A stretch of 33,446 bases of DNA from an uncultured Candidatus Saccharibacteria bacterium. Lineage in GTDB: Bacteria > Patescibacteria > Saccharimonadia > Saccharimonadales > CAMLKC01. The notes under the pieces were generated by a model. It was given only the letters and a program-made list of their open reading frames with translations. It made no database searches and was not told the origin of the DNA. The position numbers and the translations under genes were made by a program. The first letter of the stretch is position 1; the number at the start of each line of letters is the position of its first letter. This document shows positions 1 to 10,617 of this stretch, piece after piece. The stretch is from positions 1 through 33,446 of the forward strand of contig CAMLKC010000006.1 of NCBI GenBank assembly GCA_946480595.1. Reading direction: 5' to 3'.

Positions 1-47
1 GACCACCGAGATCTACACTCTTTCCCTACACGACGCTCTTCCGATCT
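1..47. other. Illumina P5/Read1 adapter remnant
   Basis: These bases match the known Illumina P5 plus TruSeq Read 1 oligonucleotide, lacking only its first bases, and end exactly at the ligation-site motif CTTCCGATCT. This is library-construction sequence and not part of the organism. It marks the left end of the contig as an untrimmed read end. Confidence 0.98.
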
Positions 48-814
48 TGATCCACGAACGATGTCGTACCGGCGCTTACGACAGATCCTATTTCGTCACC
101 GTCGCGATATACCTGGTAGCCAGTGACGCCGACGTTATCGCTGCTTGTCACCCACGAAAGATGTGTCGTATAGCCATCATCTGCTGACAGCACCAAATTA
201 CCGGGAGAAGTTGGTGCGGTTGTATCATCCTGATTTGTCGGGTCAGTGTCTGGTGGCGTATCGTCGTCTGGAGTCTGGGAAACTGAATCGTCTTGCTTTG
301 ACGTATTCAATTGGGTGCTCTTAGCGACACTCTGAACACTCTCGGATCCGCCTCCCCCATTTTCATTCGATGCGTTCTTTACAAAGATCGTTACCGGTGG
401 CGTTTCGTAAACATCGCCACTTTTGTCGAACACTTTTGCCGTAATCGTATGTTCGCCATCACTCAGGGTAGTGGTATCGAGCTTGTAGCTAAATGGGTAC
501 GCATACGTGACGCTAGCAAATGTTTGATCAACATAATATTCGGCACGAACAACCCGGCTAAGATCGTCGACCTTAAGACTGATGGTAACGTCGCCGCGGA
601 CGGCTTTGTCTGGCGTAGTAACGCCGAGGCTCACCGTGAGAGGCTTTTTTGTATCGTCTGCCGGGTGATGAATGGTTTCACCTCGCGAAGGATTGCCAGC
701 GGAATTACCACCCTGAGACACCAGCCAAGCAATCGTCACAACCCCGATGACGACAACTAAAACCCCAGGGAGCAGGAATTTTAGTCGAAGCACCGAAATT
801 AGTCTGTTTTTCAT
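48..814 (-). CDS. Membrane-anchored Ig-like/FN3 surface protein, C-terminus cut off
   Basis: The protein starts with a basic stretch (MKNRLISVLRLK) and one membrane segment at about residues 12-33, so it is probably a signal-anchored cell-surface protein. Residues about 60-145 resemble a bacterial Ig-like domain (YAYPFSYKLDTTTLSDGEHT, AKVFDKSGDV). A low-complexity Ser/Asp/Thr/Pro linker follows (about 146-200), then a fibronectin type III domain starting near DTTAPTSPGNL and containing GYQVYRDG. The native sequence stops at base 48. An in-frame reading continues into the adapter and would add a spurious RKSVV tail and stop, so the gene is 3' truncated and its real length is unknown. An extended -10 box lies 22 bases upstream of the ATG. 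Adhesion or cell-envelope binding is inferred from the domain types only. Confidence 0.8.
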
Positions 815-836
815 CTTAATAAGCGCCTATGTTTAA

Positions 837-845
837 AGTATATCA
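837..845 (-). promoter_or_regulatory. Extended -10 promoter of the FN3 protein gene
   Basis: On the minus strand TGA-TATACT fits the extended -10 consensus TGn-TATAAT. The ATG at 814 lies 22 bases downstream, which allows a short leader, but no strong Shine-Dalgarno site is seen in it. Confidence 0.5.
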
Positions 846-890
846 AAGATACAACATACAAGCCTCTCTACGTTATAAGTTCGCATACAA

Positions 891-913
891 AAACTCGCCA
901 ATGCGGCGAGTTT
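891..913 (-). terminator. Terminator after tRNA-Ala
   Basis: A perfect 9-bp stem, AAACTCGCC / GGCGAGTTT, with a 5-base loop is followed on the minus strand by a short T run. It lies 11 bases beyond the tRNA-Ala 3' end and fits a Rho-independent terminator. Confidence 0.8.
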
Positions 914-923
914 GATAATTTCG

Positions 924-1000
924 TGGTGGAGCATATCGGATTCGAACCGATGACCTCTTCCATGCCATGGAAGCGCGCTAGCCAACTGCGCCAATGCCCC
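924..1000 (-). tRNA. tRNA-Ala (GGC)
   Basis: This is a 77-base cloverleaf read on the minus strand. The acceptor stem is GGGGCAT/ATGCTCC and includes the G3:U70 pair that is the alanine identity element. The anticodon stem CTTCC/GGAAG encloses the loop ATGGCAT, giving anticodon GGC. The T arm contains GGTTCGAATCC, and the CCA end is encoded in the DNA. Confidence 0.97.
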
Positions 1001-1021
1001 GAACGCTCCCCAGTATAGCAA

Positions 1022-1051
1022 AGATCCCCCTCTATTTCCAGAGGCGGATCT
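1022..1051. terminator. Hairpin with 12-base arms upstream of tRNA-Ala
   Basis: AGATCCCCCTCT and AGAGGCGGATCT form a stem with one mismatch around a 6-base loop. Short T-rich tails on either side mean it could terminate transcription in either direction. It sits 21 bases before the tRNA-Ala 5' end, so it may insulate the tRNA from a transcript arriving from 1052-1338. Confidence 0.5.
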
Positions 1052-1338
1052 TCTAGGCTGCTACGCGCCCACCCTGGGGCACGTCACGTTTTAGTGATGT
1101 TTGTTTTACTATACGCTCGGGGTACCCCGTTGTAGCGTACCAGCTTGCCCCCATTATGCTCCGAAGTACAGGTAAATACAAGCTTATGCTAGCAATAGGC
1201 AGGCGATTATGCTTAAATAAGCAATGTTCAGAAGCATACGCGATGCGTGAAGGCATTCTCTAGTGGATACTCTTTCTTGCAAGCGACTATGGTCGATCTG
1301 ACGACGATACAAGTAACGAGAAAAGAGTACCAAAGTAC
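1052..1338. other. Structured non-coding stretch before the RRM gene
   Basis: No convincing gene is seen in these 287 bases. The stretch contains several foldable elements. 1081-1107 is a 7-bp stem followed by TTGTTTT, which on the plus strand resembles a terminator or attenuator. 1112-1139 is a stem TACGCT/AGCGTA enclosing the palindrome GGGGTACCCC. Around 1207-1238 there are complementary repeats of the ATTATGCTT type. It lacks the conserved marks of tmRNA, RNase P RNA or SRP RNA. It could be a long 5' leader of the downstream RNA-binding protein gene or an unrecognised small RNA. Confidence 0.4.
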
Positions 1339-1686
1339 ATGGCACAGCAAAATCTATTCATCGGTAGCCTAGCTTACAGCACTACTGATGACAGCCTTAA
1401 AGCTCATTTTGAGCAAATTGGCGAAGTTGCAAGCGCACGCGTCATCACTGACCGTGACACAGGCCGCTCTAAAGGTTTCGGATTTGTCGAATATACTGAC
1501 GAAGCCAACAACCAAAAAGCCGTAGACCAGCTCGACGGTAAAGAGCTTGACGGACGCACAATCAGCGTTGGTCTTGCACGCCCAAAGGAAGACCGACCTC
1601 GTCGTGATTTCAACGGCGGCGGTAACGGCGGTGGTAACAGCCGCGGTGGCAACGGTGGCGGATCATTCCGTCAGCGCAGCTGGTAA
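1339..1686 (+). CDS. Glycine-rich RRM RNA-binding protein
   Basis: A single RNA recognition motif fills residues about 4-80. RNP2 is LFIGSL near the N-terminus and RNP1 is KGFGFVEY at about residues 45-52, with the usual aromatic residues that stack on RNA bases. The C-terminal 25 residues are Gly/Asn/Arg rich and end in RQRSW. This is the bacterial glycine-rich RNA-binding protein family (Rbp of cyanobacteria and many CPR genomes). Such proteins bind single-stranded RNA, often in cold or stress adaptation; that role is inferred from the family. It is a monocistronic gene with a purine-rich AAAAGAG about 11 bases upstream of the ATG and a strong terminator behind it. The long structured stretch in front could carry autoregulation. 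Confidence 0.9.
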   Translation: MAQQNLFIGSLAYSTTDDSLKAHFEQIGEVASARVITDRDTGRSKGFGFVEYTDEANNQKAVDQLDGKELDGRTISVGLARPKEDRPRRDFNGGGNGGGNSRGGNGGGSFRQRSW

Positions 1687-1701
1687 TTCAGTCCGCAATT
1701 C

Positions 1702-1733
1702 AAATATCCCGTTCGTAAGAGCGGGATATTTTT
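1702..1733 (+). terminator. Terminator of the RRM gene
   Basis: AAATATCCCG pairs with CGGGATATTT around a 10-base loop and runs into a T tract. It lies 16 bases after the RRM stop codon. The A run on the other flank may also let it end the opposing ABC transporter transcript. Confidence 0.85.
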
Positions 1734-1748
1734 GTTGGTCATTATTTT

Positions 1749-3563
1749 TTAGTGAAGCTGCGATTCAAACATTGTGTAGTAGGCGCCGCCACGAGCCACC
1801 AGCTCTTTATGCGTGCCGCGCTCGACGATCTTGCCGTCTTTCAGCATAAAGATCACGTCTGATTTTTCGATAGTCGTCAGGCGGTGGCTAATAGCAATGA
1901 CCGTCCTCTTTTTATCCTCAAACAAGCGTTTGAATATACGCGACTCGGCAAGTGCATCGATGGCCGAGGTTGGTTCGTCGAGGATAATAATCGGGCTGTC
2001 CCGGTAAAAGTTTCGCGCTAGCGCCAACCGCTGCCACTGTCCGCCCGAAAGATCAGTGCCGTTCGTGCCGTCATTGTGCTCCATCCAAGTACTAAGGAAA
2101 CTATCAAGTCCTTTTGGCAGTTTTTCCAGGAACGTCCTGGCCTCGGCGCGGTCGATGGCGTCATCGAGGCGCTTTTTATCAAGCGGTGCGCTAACATCAC
2201 CGAAATATATGTTATCGCGGGCGTTTGCAAATATATACGCCAGGTAGTTTTGCTGCAGGACACCAAGCTGCGAATGCCACGAAGAAATATCGTGTTCACT
2301 AAGACTCTTGCCGTCAAGCAAAAGTTCGCCCTTAGTCGGCTGATACAAACCCGTCAGTATTTTAATAAGCGTCGACTTGCCTGCACCGTTTTCCCCGACA
2401 ATCGCTACATGCTGGCCTTTTTTGATAGACAGCGAAACGTCGTGCAGGACATTTTTGTCGGTCTGCGGGTAGTGAAACGACACCGATTTGAGCTCAATAA
2501 GTTCCGGCTGCACAGCCAGCTTGGCCCCTTCTCGCTGATGTAGTGGCAGTTCCATAAACTCCTGGTAGTCAAACAGGTTCGCCAGGTCTTCGTCGAGCGT
2601 ATTCAGTTGTCCGACAAAACCACTCGAACCGCTCAGTGCCCGCGATACCACTTGCTGCACGTACAGGAACTGGCCGATCGGCTGAGTATGCGCGATAATC
2701 TGCAGGGTCGTATACACCAGGGCAATGACCTCGGCGCCAGCCTGCAGCGTATCAGCGCCAAAGCGCTTAAAGATGTATTGGCGCTCAAATTCAATTCGCT
2801 CTTTTTCGTCGGTGTCGCGCAGTTTCATACGCAGGTCAAGCAAATAGCGCGCCATGCCGTACAGGCGCAGCTCGGCAATATATTTTGGCTCGAACATCTG
2901 CCACTCAATCATGTTCTTTTGGCGACGAGTCTCAACATTTTTATTCCAATGCTCGATTTGCTTACGAGATAGTTTGAACTGAATGATCACGCTCGGAATG
3001 ACCGCTGCAATAAGAATAACGCCAAGCCACCAACTAACGAACACCAGCGCAACCAACCCTGCGACCATGGTAATGAACTGGGTCATCAGCCCGGCCAGCC
3101 GGTCGAATACATACGCAAAAAAGTTGGCAAAGTTCTTGGCTTTATCAAAAAGATCGGCCGTTGTTTTGTCGTCGTATCGCCAAAAATCGAGCGATAAAAA
3201 ATGCTCATACATACGGTCGTTCATAGCCGCTTCGACCCTGTAACGCGTCAACTCGTTGATATATTGTTCAAAACTGCTCCAGGCTGTCATGGCAACGCCC
3301 AGCCCGGCCGTGATAATAACGAAGAGAATCGCCTGCTCGCCCGCGCCCTCAGATCCGGCATATGCCTTGGCAAGCTCAGTCGTAGTAAGAGCGGCAAAGT
3401 AGGTCGTTACAATTGGCAGCACAGCCGTTACAATAGAGCCAATAACCTTTACGATGACAGCCAGCGGCGCGGCTTTAAACGTCAGCCGAGCAACACGAAA
3501 AATAGCCGTCGCGCGTTCCCGCGAGCTTAACTTGCGTTTGTCGTTCTTTTTTCGTCGGGACAT
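1749..3563 (-). CDS. ABC transporter, fused membrane and ATPase domains
   Basis: This 604-residue half-transporter has an N-terminal six-helix exporter domain (about residues 25-340) and a C-terminal nucleotide-binding domain. Walker A is GENGAGKST near residue 390, the signature is LSGGQWQRLALAR near 505, Walker B is IIILDEPTSAID near 525, and the H-loop is AISHRLTT. It belongs to the ABCB/MsbA-like exporter class and probably works as a homodimer pumping a lipid, peptide or drug outwards. The substrate cannot be told. The NBD has a longer segment before the signature (SFLSTWMEHNDGTNGTD), and the SGGQW form is also seen in some peptide and antibiotic exporters. It is transcribed alone from a promoter that predicts a leaderless mRNA, 33 bases upstream of the ITPase-like gene's stop codon. 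Confidence 0.88.
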   Translation of the reverse strand: MSRRKKNDKRKLSSRERATAIFRVARLTFKAAPLAVIVKVIGSIVTAVLPIVTTYFAALTTTELAKAYAGSEGAGEQAILFVIITAGLGVAMTAWSSFEQYINELTRYRVEAAMNDRMYEHFLSLDFWRYDDKTTADLFDKAKNFANFFAYVFDRLAGLMTQFITMVAGLVALVFVSWWLGVILIAAVIPSVIIQFKLSRKQIEHWNKNVETRRQKNMIEWQMFEPKYIAELRLYGMARYLLDLRMKLRDTDEKERIEFERQYIFKRFGADTLQAGAEVIALVYTTLQIIAHTQPIGQFLYVQQVVSRALSGSSGFVGQLNTLDEDLANLFDYQEFMELPLHQREGAKLAVQPELIELKSVSFHYPQTDKNVLHDVSLSIKKGQHVAIVGENGAGKSTLIKILTGLYQPTKGELLLDGKSLSEHDISSWHSQLGVLQQNYLAYIFANARDNIYFGDVSAPLDKKRLDDAIDRAEARTFLEKLPKGLDSFLSTWMEHNDGTNGTDLSGGQWQRLALARNFYRDSPIIILDEPTSAIDALAESRIFKRLFEDKKRTVIAISHRLTTIEKSDVIFMLKDGKIVERGTHKELVARGGAYYTMFESQLH

Positions 3564-3570
3564 TTACTTT

Positions 3571-3576
3571 ATTATA
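3571..3576 (-). promoter_or_regulatory. -10 box of the ABC exporter, leaderless start predicted
   Basis: Minus-strand TATAAT is followed by 7 bases (AAAGTAA) and then the ATG at 3563. Transcription would begin at or next to the start codon. No Shine-Dalgarno site is present. Confidence 0.6.
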
Positions 3577-3596
3577 GACCGTTTCCAGAGGAGAAA

Positions 3597-4145
3597 CTAC
3601 TGTAAAAGAAAATAACGCAGCGCAGGTACAGGTTTGATAATTTGGTAGAGCTCGGCATATTCGTCTTCGTTAAGCTCGGCGCGCGTTCGTCCACCATAAC
3701 CGTCGGGGCAAAAAATTGGATCCCAGCCAAAGCCGTCTTTTCCCCGCGGGTGCTGTGAAATCACCCCTTCGATGCCACCTCGGAAAAGCTCGAGCCGATC
3801 GCCGTCGTAGTACGCGAACACACATTCACCGCGCGCTTTTCGCGAGGAAAAACCGTCGAGCATCCGGCATAGTTTTTCCATTCCGCTGTCTTCTTCAAGG
3901 AAAAACTTTATGAAAGGACCGGGCAAGCCACCGAGTGCCTCAAACCCAAGCGCCACGTCTTCGACAAATACCGGCCGTTTTACCAGGCTATACGCCTGCT
4001 TGGCTTTGTGTGAGGCAACTTCTTCCAAATCTGCCGACTGGATTTCATCGAGATCAAGCTTAATGTGTTCAAGCGGCAGCTCTAGCAGCCGCGATAAATG
4101 GTCGGTTTTGTGTTGGTTGCCGGTTACGAATAGCGGAGATTTCAT
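3597..4145 (-). CDS. Non-canonical purine NTP pyrophosphatase (Ham1/RdgB-like)
   Basis: This 182-residue enzyme would hydrolyse dITP, XTP or ITP to the monophosphate and pyrophosphate, cleaning the nucleotide pool of deaminated purines. Visible family motifs are FVTGNQHKTDHL at the N-terminus (the TGNxxK nucleotide-binding loop), FVEDVALGFEALGGLPGPF at about residues 60-80 with the acidic metal site, and GKDGFGWDPIF near residue 137. The SHR motif that normally sits near the C-terminus and contacts the purine is not recognisable; the sequence there reads YQIIKPVPALRYFL. The protein could therefore be a divergent member with altered specificity. The start ATG overlaps the TGA of the preceding PGPGW gene (ATGA), which implies translational coupling. 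Confidence 0.85.
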   Translation of the reverse strand: MKSPLFVTGNQHKTDHLSRLLELPLEHIKLDLDEIQSADLEEVASHKAKQAYSLVKRPVFVEDVALGFEALGGLPGPFIKFFLEEDSGMEKLCRMLDGFSSRKARGECVFAYYDGDRLELFRGGIEGVISQHPRGKDGFGWDPIFCPDGYGGRTRAELNEDEYAELYQIIKPVPALRYFLLQ

Positions 4146-4507
4146 TTAAAAATTCCTAGTGGCGAGTGGAGCCATTGCCAATTAAGTCCTAATAGCTTGT
4201 CAAAAAAACCGTACATGTTAAGCAGCCAAAGCGTCAGCACGACCACCAGGCAAGTAAAAGCAATCACCAGGCCACGAACGACAAGTTTTTGACGTTTTAG
4301 CCACTGCTGCCATTTGTCGTATTCACCGCGTGCCTTGTCGAGCACTCGCCGCGCCCAAGGGAACTCGGTGGCAAGAATAGCAAGTCCCGTAAAGACAATC
4401 AGCCAGCCAGGGCCAGGATACGGAATAGCGATTACGCCAACAACAAGCACCAGCCCACCAACAATGGCAGTGCCGACCCGCTTCGACCGTCGCTTCATCT
4501 CTTGCAT
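4142..4507 (-). CDS. PGPGW-family small membrane protein (TIGR02611-like)
   Basis: This 121-residue protein contains the diagnostic motif IPYPGPGWLIVFTGLAIL at about residues 28-45, within the first hydrophobic region (about 12-46). A charged amphipathic stretch follows (EFPWARRVLDKARGEYDKWQQW), then a second membrane segment at about 77-97. This is the pattern of the PGPGW putative transmembrane family, whose function is unknown. A second in-frame ATG at 4498 is an equally good start. It is the first gene of a two-gene unit with the Ham1-like enzyme (4-base overlap) and begins 30 bases after the ABC-2 permease stop, so it may also be co-transcribed with that operon. Confidence 0.8.
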   Translation of the reverse strand: MQEMKRRSKRVGTAIVGGLVLVVGVIAIPYPGPGWLIVFTGLAILATEFPWARRVLDKARGEYDKWQQWLKRQKLVVRGLVIAFTCLVVVLTLWLLNMYGFFDKLLGLNWQWLHSPLGIFK

Positions 4508-4537
4508 ATATACGTATGGTACCCGAATTTGGAAAAA

Positions 4538-5278
4538 TTAGCGAGTTTTCCGCCGCAGCGTTAGCGCGCCAAGCAAGACCGCCACTACCATACAGCCCAA
4601 CACCACCCACAGGTCGCGCCAAGCATCATTCGTCAGATCTGCATTTACCGCAATACTGCCCAGCGCATCAAGCGCATAGGTCAACGGCAGGCAATACGCT
4701 ATTTTTTCCAGCAAATCCGGCATTTGGTTAAGCGGCACCAGTAGCCCGCCCACGAGTAGCTGCGGAAAAATAAACGCCGGCATAAACTGGATTGCCTGAA
4801 ATTCCGTCCGGGCAAAAGCGCTCACAAACAGCCCGAGGGCCGCGCCCAATAGCGCATCCGCCACCGCCATCACTACCATAAACCAATCAGGACCAGCAAT
4901 ATCGAGTCCTAGGCCATAGAGCAGTAAGGTACTGGCAAGCAACGCCTGGACCATAGCAATCAGCCCAAAGGTAATCATGTAGCCTAAAATAAGGTCAAGC
5001 TTGCCTATCGGCATAGTCATTAGCCGCTCCAGCGTGCCGACCGTGCGCTCGCGGAGCGTCGTAATAGAAGTGATAAGGAACATAATGATGAATGGAAACA
5101 GGCCCAGGAAAGCCGGTCCCACCCGGTTGAATACTTCGAGCGTGTCATCAAACAGCCAGCGGAGCAGTGATAGTAACACGCAAGGAACAATAAACAGAAG
5201 GACGAGCGTGCGCGGGTCGTGCGAAAGTTGGCGCATGATCCGGGCAGTCGTCGCAAGTGTCGCCCTTAGGTGATACAT
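4538..5278 (-). CDS. ABC-2 type transporter permease
   Basis: This 246-residue integral membrane protein has about six hydrophobic segments. It carries the typical ABC-2 signature region LRERTVGTLERLMTMPIGKLDLILGYM at about residues 75-101 (split here only by description), and the late segment IFPQLLVGGLLVPLNQMPD. It pairs with the ATPase encoded just upstream: the ATPase TAA and this ATG share one base (TAATG). Such DrrAB/YhhJ-like pairs export drugs, lipids or polysaccharide. The cargo cannot be deduced here. Confidence 0.88.
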   Translation of the reverse strand: MYHLRATLATTARIMRQLSHDPRTLVLLFIVPCVLLSLLRWLFDDTLEVFNRVGPAFLGLFPFIIMFLITSITTLRERTVGTLERLMTMPIGKLDLILGYMITFGLIAMVQALLASTLLLYGLGLDIAGPDWFMVVMAVADALLGAALGLFVSAFARTEFQAIQFMPAFIFPQLLVGGLLVPLNQMPDLLEKIAYCLPLTYALDALGSIAVNADLTNDAWRDLWVVLGCMVVAVLLGALTLRRKTR

Positions 5279-6000
5279 TATTTCATCTCCTTTTTGTCGG
5301 TCATACGGATAAACGCTTCTTCAACCGAAGCTGCGCCTGTTGTTTGCAATAGCTGGTCTTTCGTATCATGCCAGAGTAACTTGCCGCCGCGTAAAAGGAG
5401 TAGCCGGCTGCAGCGCTCCGCTTCGTCCATAACATGACTAGAGATCAGCAGCGTTTTCCCCTGCTCTGCCAGCTTGCCAAAAAGATCCCACAAATCGCGG
5501 CGCAGCAGCGGGTCAAGACCCACTGTCGGCTCGTCAAGAATCAATACTTCCGGGTCGCCAAGGAGCGCTAAGCCCAATGAAACTCGGGCACGTTCACCGC
5601 CAGACAGATCTTTTACAAGACCTTTGCGGCGATGCTCCAGGTGCACCTCTTCAATCACCTTGTTTACCTGGGCACGCGAGGCTTTTACAAGCACAGCAAA
5701 ATAACGGAGGTTTTGTTCGACGGTCAGGTCATCGTACACGGCCGGGGCCTGTGTAACATACCCGATACGGCTTCGCAGCTGTTTGCTTCCGGCGCTTTCG
5801 CCAAGAACCGTCAGGCTTCCGCTTTTTGCGATCTGCACGCCAACGATAGAACGAATAAGAGTGGTTTTGCCTGAGCCGCTCGGCCCTATCAGGCCAGTGA
5901 GAGTCCCCGCAGGGATAGAGAATGTCAGGTCGTCTAAAATTCGCTTCCGCTCCTTTTCAACGACAAGTCCGTCCGCCTGAATACTAGCTGGTTTTACCAT
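5278..6000 (-). CDS. ABC transporter ATP-binding protein (ABC-2 partner)
   Basis: This is a 240-residue stand-alone nucleotide-binding domain. Walker A is GPSGSGKTT near residue 40, the Q-loop is GYVTQAP, the signature is LSGGERARVSLGLAL, Walker B is VLILDEPTVGLDP and the H-loop is LISSHVMDEAERC. The DrrA/CcmA-like C-terminus ends in a segment with LLQTTGAASVEEAFIRMT. It would energise the permease encoded immediately downstream with a one-base overlap. Its own start overlaps the 3' end of the preceding 7-TM gene by 17 bases, so all three genes are likely one transcript from the promoter at 6748-6756. Confidence 0.92.
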   Translation of the reverse strand: MVKPASIQADGLVVEKERKRILDDLTFSIPAGTLTGLIGPSGSGKTTLIRSIVGVQIAKSGSLTVLGESAGSKQLRSRIGYVTQAPAVYDDLTVEQNLRYFAVLVKASRAQVNKVIEEVHLEHRRKGLVKDLSGGERARVSLGLALLGDPEVLILDEPTVGLDPLLRRDLWDLFGKLAEQGKTLLISSHVMDEAERCSRLLLLRGGKLLWHDTKDQLLQTTGAASVEEAFIRMTDKKEMK

Positions 6001-6739
6001 TGTCCTTATGGTAACGCAAGCTGCTGCTTTTCACAATCAATCCGCTTTCATAGTATTTCGGAATAACAACCGTAGAGAGTATGACTGCTAATATAACCGC
6101 AAAACCACACATGATCGATGGAATACCGGCGAGTGTTGAAGGGTCAATGAAGTTCGCTGCGGTTGTCGGCAAAATGAACGCCATGTACCCTACTGCCAAA
6201 AAGCCAAGAGACTCGCGCTTGAGTTTGTTCTTGATGCCTTTTGCTGCGCGCAGCGCATAGCCGACCGTCAAAAGAAGCAAGCCGTAGTAATACACTGCGT
6301 AAGCAAGCGTCGCCCATGGTGCTATCGTGAATATAACGTAATTACCAAGGCACTGCTGACTTTGCATACCATGGCCTACAAACAAGAAAATGCCAGCAAA
6401 TATTGCCGCCGCTCCGTAGGCACTTGCCACCAGACGCTTTTGTGGTTTCCCTGCGATTTTGGTCGCAAGATGCAAACCAAGGGGCGGCAAAAGCGTAATT
6501 GCCACGTATCCTATTCGCGCCCAGGTAAGGCTATCGACACCCCACGCGCCTTCGCAGACGTTGTATTCGGCCAGCTGGAATACGGCAAGTCCTGCCAGAA
6601 TACCAGCCGCCAGTCGTGATACTGGCGTCAGCTTAAACCGGAAGATCACATAAAGAGCTCCGATAATTTCGATGATAAATGTTGCCAGCATGACTGGCGG
6701 AGAAAAGCAGTATAGTTTGTCGGTTTTAAGATAACGCAT
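5984..6739 (-). CDS. Hypothetical protein with seven or eight membrane segments
   Basis: This 251-residue protein is not confidently assignable. Hydrophobic segments occur at about residues 15-33, 42-58, 73-92, 105-125, 137-160, 175-195 and 205-228. The layout resembles the N-terminal 7-TM sensor module of some histidine kinases, but no kinase or other output domain follows; the tail is a short polar stretch (SSSLRYHKDNGKTS). It heads the operon with the ABC-2 exporter (17-base overlap), so it might sense or assist that exporter. This is inference from context only. Confidence 0.7.
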   Translation of the reverse strand: MRYLKTDKLYCFSPPVMLATFIIEIIGALYVIFRFKLTPVSRLAAGILAGLAVFQLAEYNVCEGAWGVDSLTWARIGYVAITLLPPLGLHLATKIAGKPQKRLVASAYGAAAIFAGIFLFVGHGMQSQQCLGNYVIFTIAPWATLAYAVYYYGLLLLTVGYALRAAKGIKNKLKRESLGFLAVGYMAFILPTTAANFIDPSTLAGIPSIMCGFAVILAVILSTVVIPKYYESGLIVKSSSLRYHKDNGKTS

Positions 6740-6747
6740 GTGCTCTT

Positions 6748-6756
6748 ACTATATCA
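6748..6756 (-). promoter_or_regulatory. Extended -10 promoter, leaderless start predicted
   Basis: Minus-strand TGA-TATAGT is followed by 8 bases (AAGAGCAC) and the ATG at 6739. The 13 bases TATAGTAAGAGCA recur in front of the 4-TM gene at 17103-17115. Confidence 0.6.
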
Positions 6757-6763
6757 CAAGCCG

Positions 6764-7006
6764 CTAGTCTTTTAGCTTTTTGAAGCGTGGGATTATTTGC
6801 CCGTCCACCTCGACGGTTTCTAAGAACATCGCGTATGGGCGAAGCCAAAACTCGGGAATACCAGCCTTTGGTTCGGCCGGAGAATACACCACGTAATACT
6901 CGTGAACTTCAGTGTTGCAGCCCACGCCGTGAACGCGGTAAAGGTTGCCTTTATAGTGCTCGTATATCCCGGGTTCAATAGCTGGAAGATCGTCAAATTC
7001 ATTCAT
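6764..7006 (-). CDS. DUF1653 domain protein
   Basis: This 80-residue protein matches the DUF1653 pattern: GIYEHYKGNLYRVHGVG, then a conserved VVYSP segment, then FWLRPYAMFLETVEVDGQ and a closing PRFKKL. Function is unknown; the family is a small beta-rich domain often found alone in bacteria. The open frame extends upstream to 7129, but homology begins at MNEFDDLP. A -10-like CATACT ends 7 bases before this ATG, supporting start at 7006 and a leaderless message. It is divergent from the cytidine deaminase gene. Confidence 0.85.
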   Translation of the reverse strand: MNEFDDLPAIEPGIYEHYKGNLYRVHGVGCNTEVHEYYVVYSPAEPKAGIPEFWLRPYAMFLETVEVDGQIIPRFKKLKD

Positions 7007-7013
7007 GCCTTTT

Positions 7014-7037
7014 AGTATGACATATCTGCAGTATACT
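7014..7037. promoter_or_regulatory. Divergent promoter pair between DUF1653 and cytidine deaminase
   Basis: On the plus strand TATACT (7032-7037) lies 6 bases before the ATG at 7044. On the minus strand CATACT (7019-7014) lies 7 bases before the ATG at 7006. AGTATACT at 7030-7037 is itself palindromic. Both genes would be leaderless. Confidence 0.5.
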
Positions 7038-7043
7038 GGTTGT

Positions 7044-10599
<3,556 letters not shown>

Positions 10600-10617
10600 G
10601 TCCGAGCGTTCTTTCTG

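Noticed and set aside
1053..1256. tmRNA, RNase P RNA or SRP RNA in the gap before the RRM gene
   Set aside because: No tRNA-like ends, no tag reading frame ending in Ala-Ala, no GAGGAAAGTCC core and no GGAAGGAAGCAGCC-type SRP loop can be found on either strand. The open minus frame here has no family resemblance.
4142..4145. Recoding of UGA to glycine (genetic code 25)
   Set aside because: The PGPGW gene stops at TGA exactly overlapping the next ATG, and native genes read through without internal TGA, so the standard code fits.
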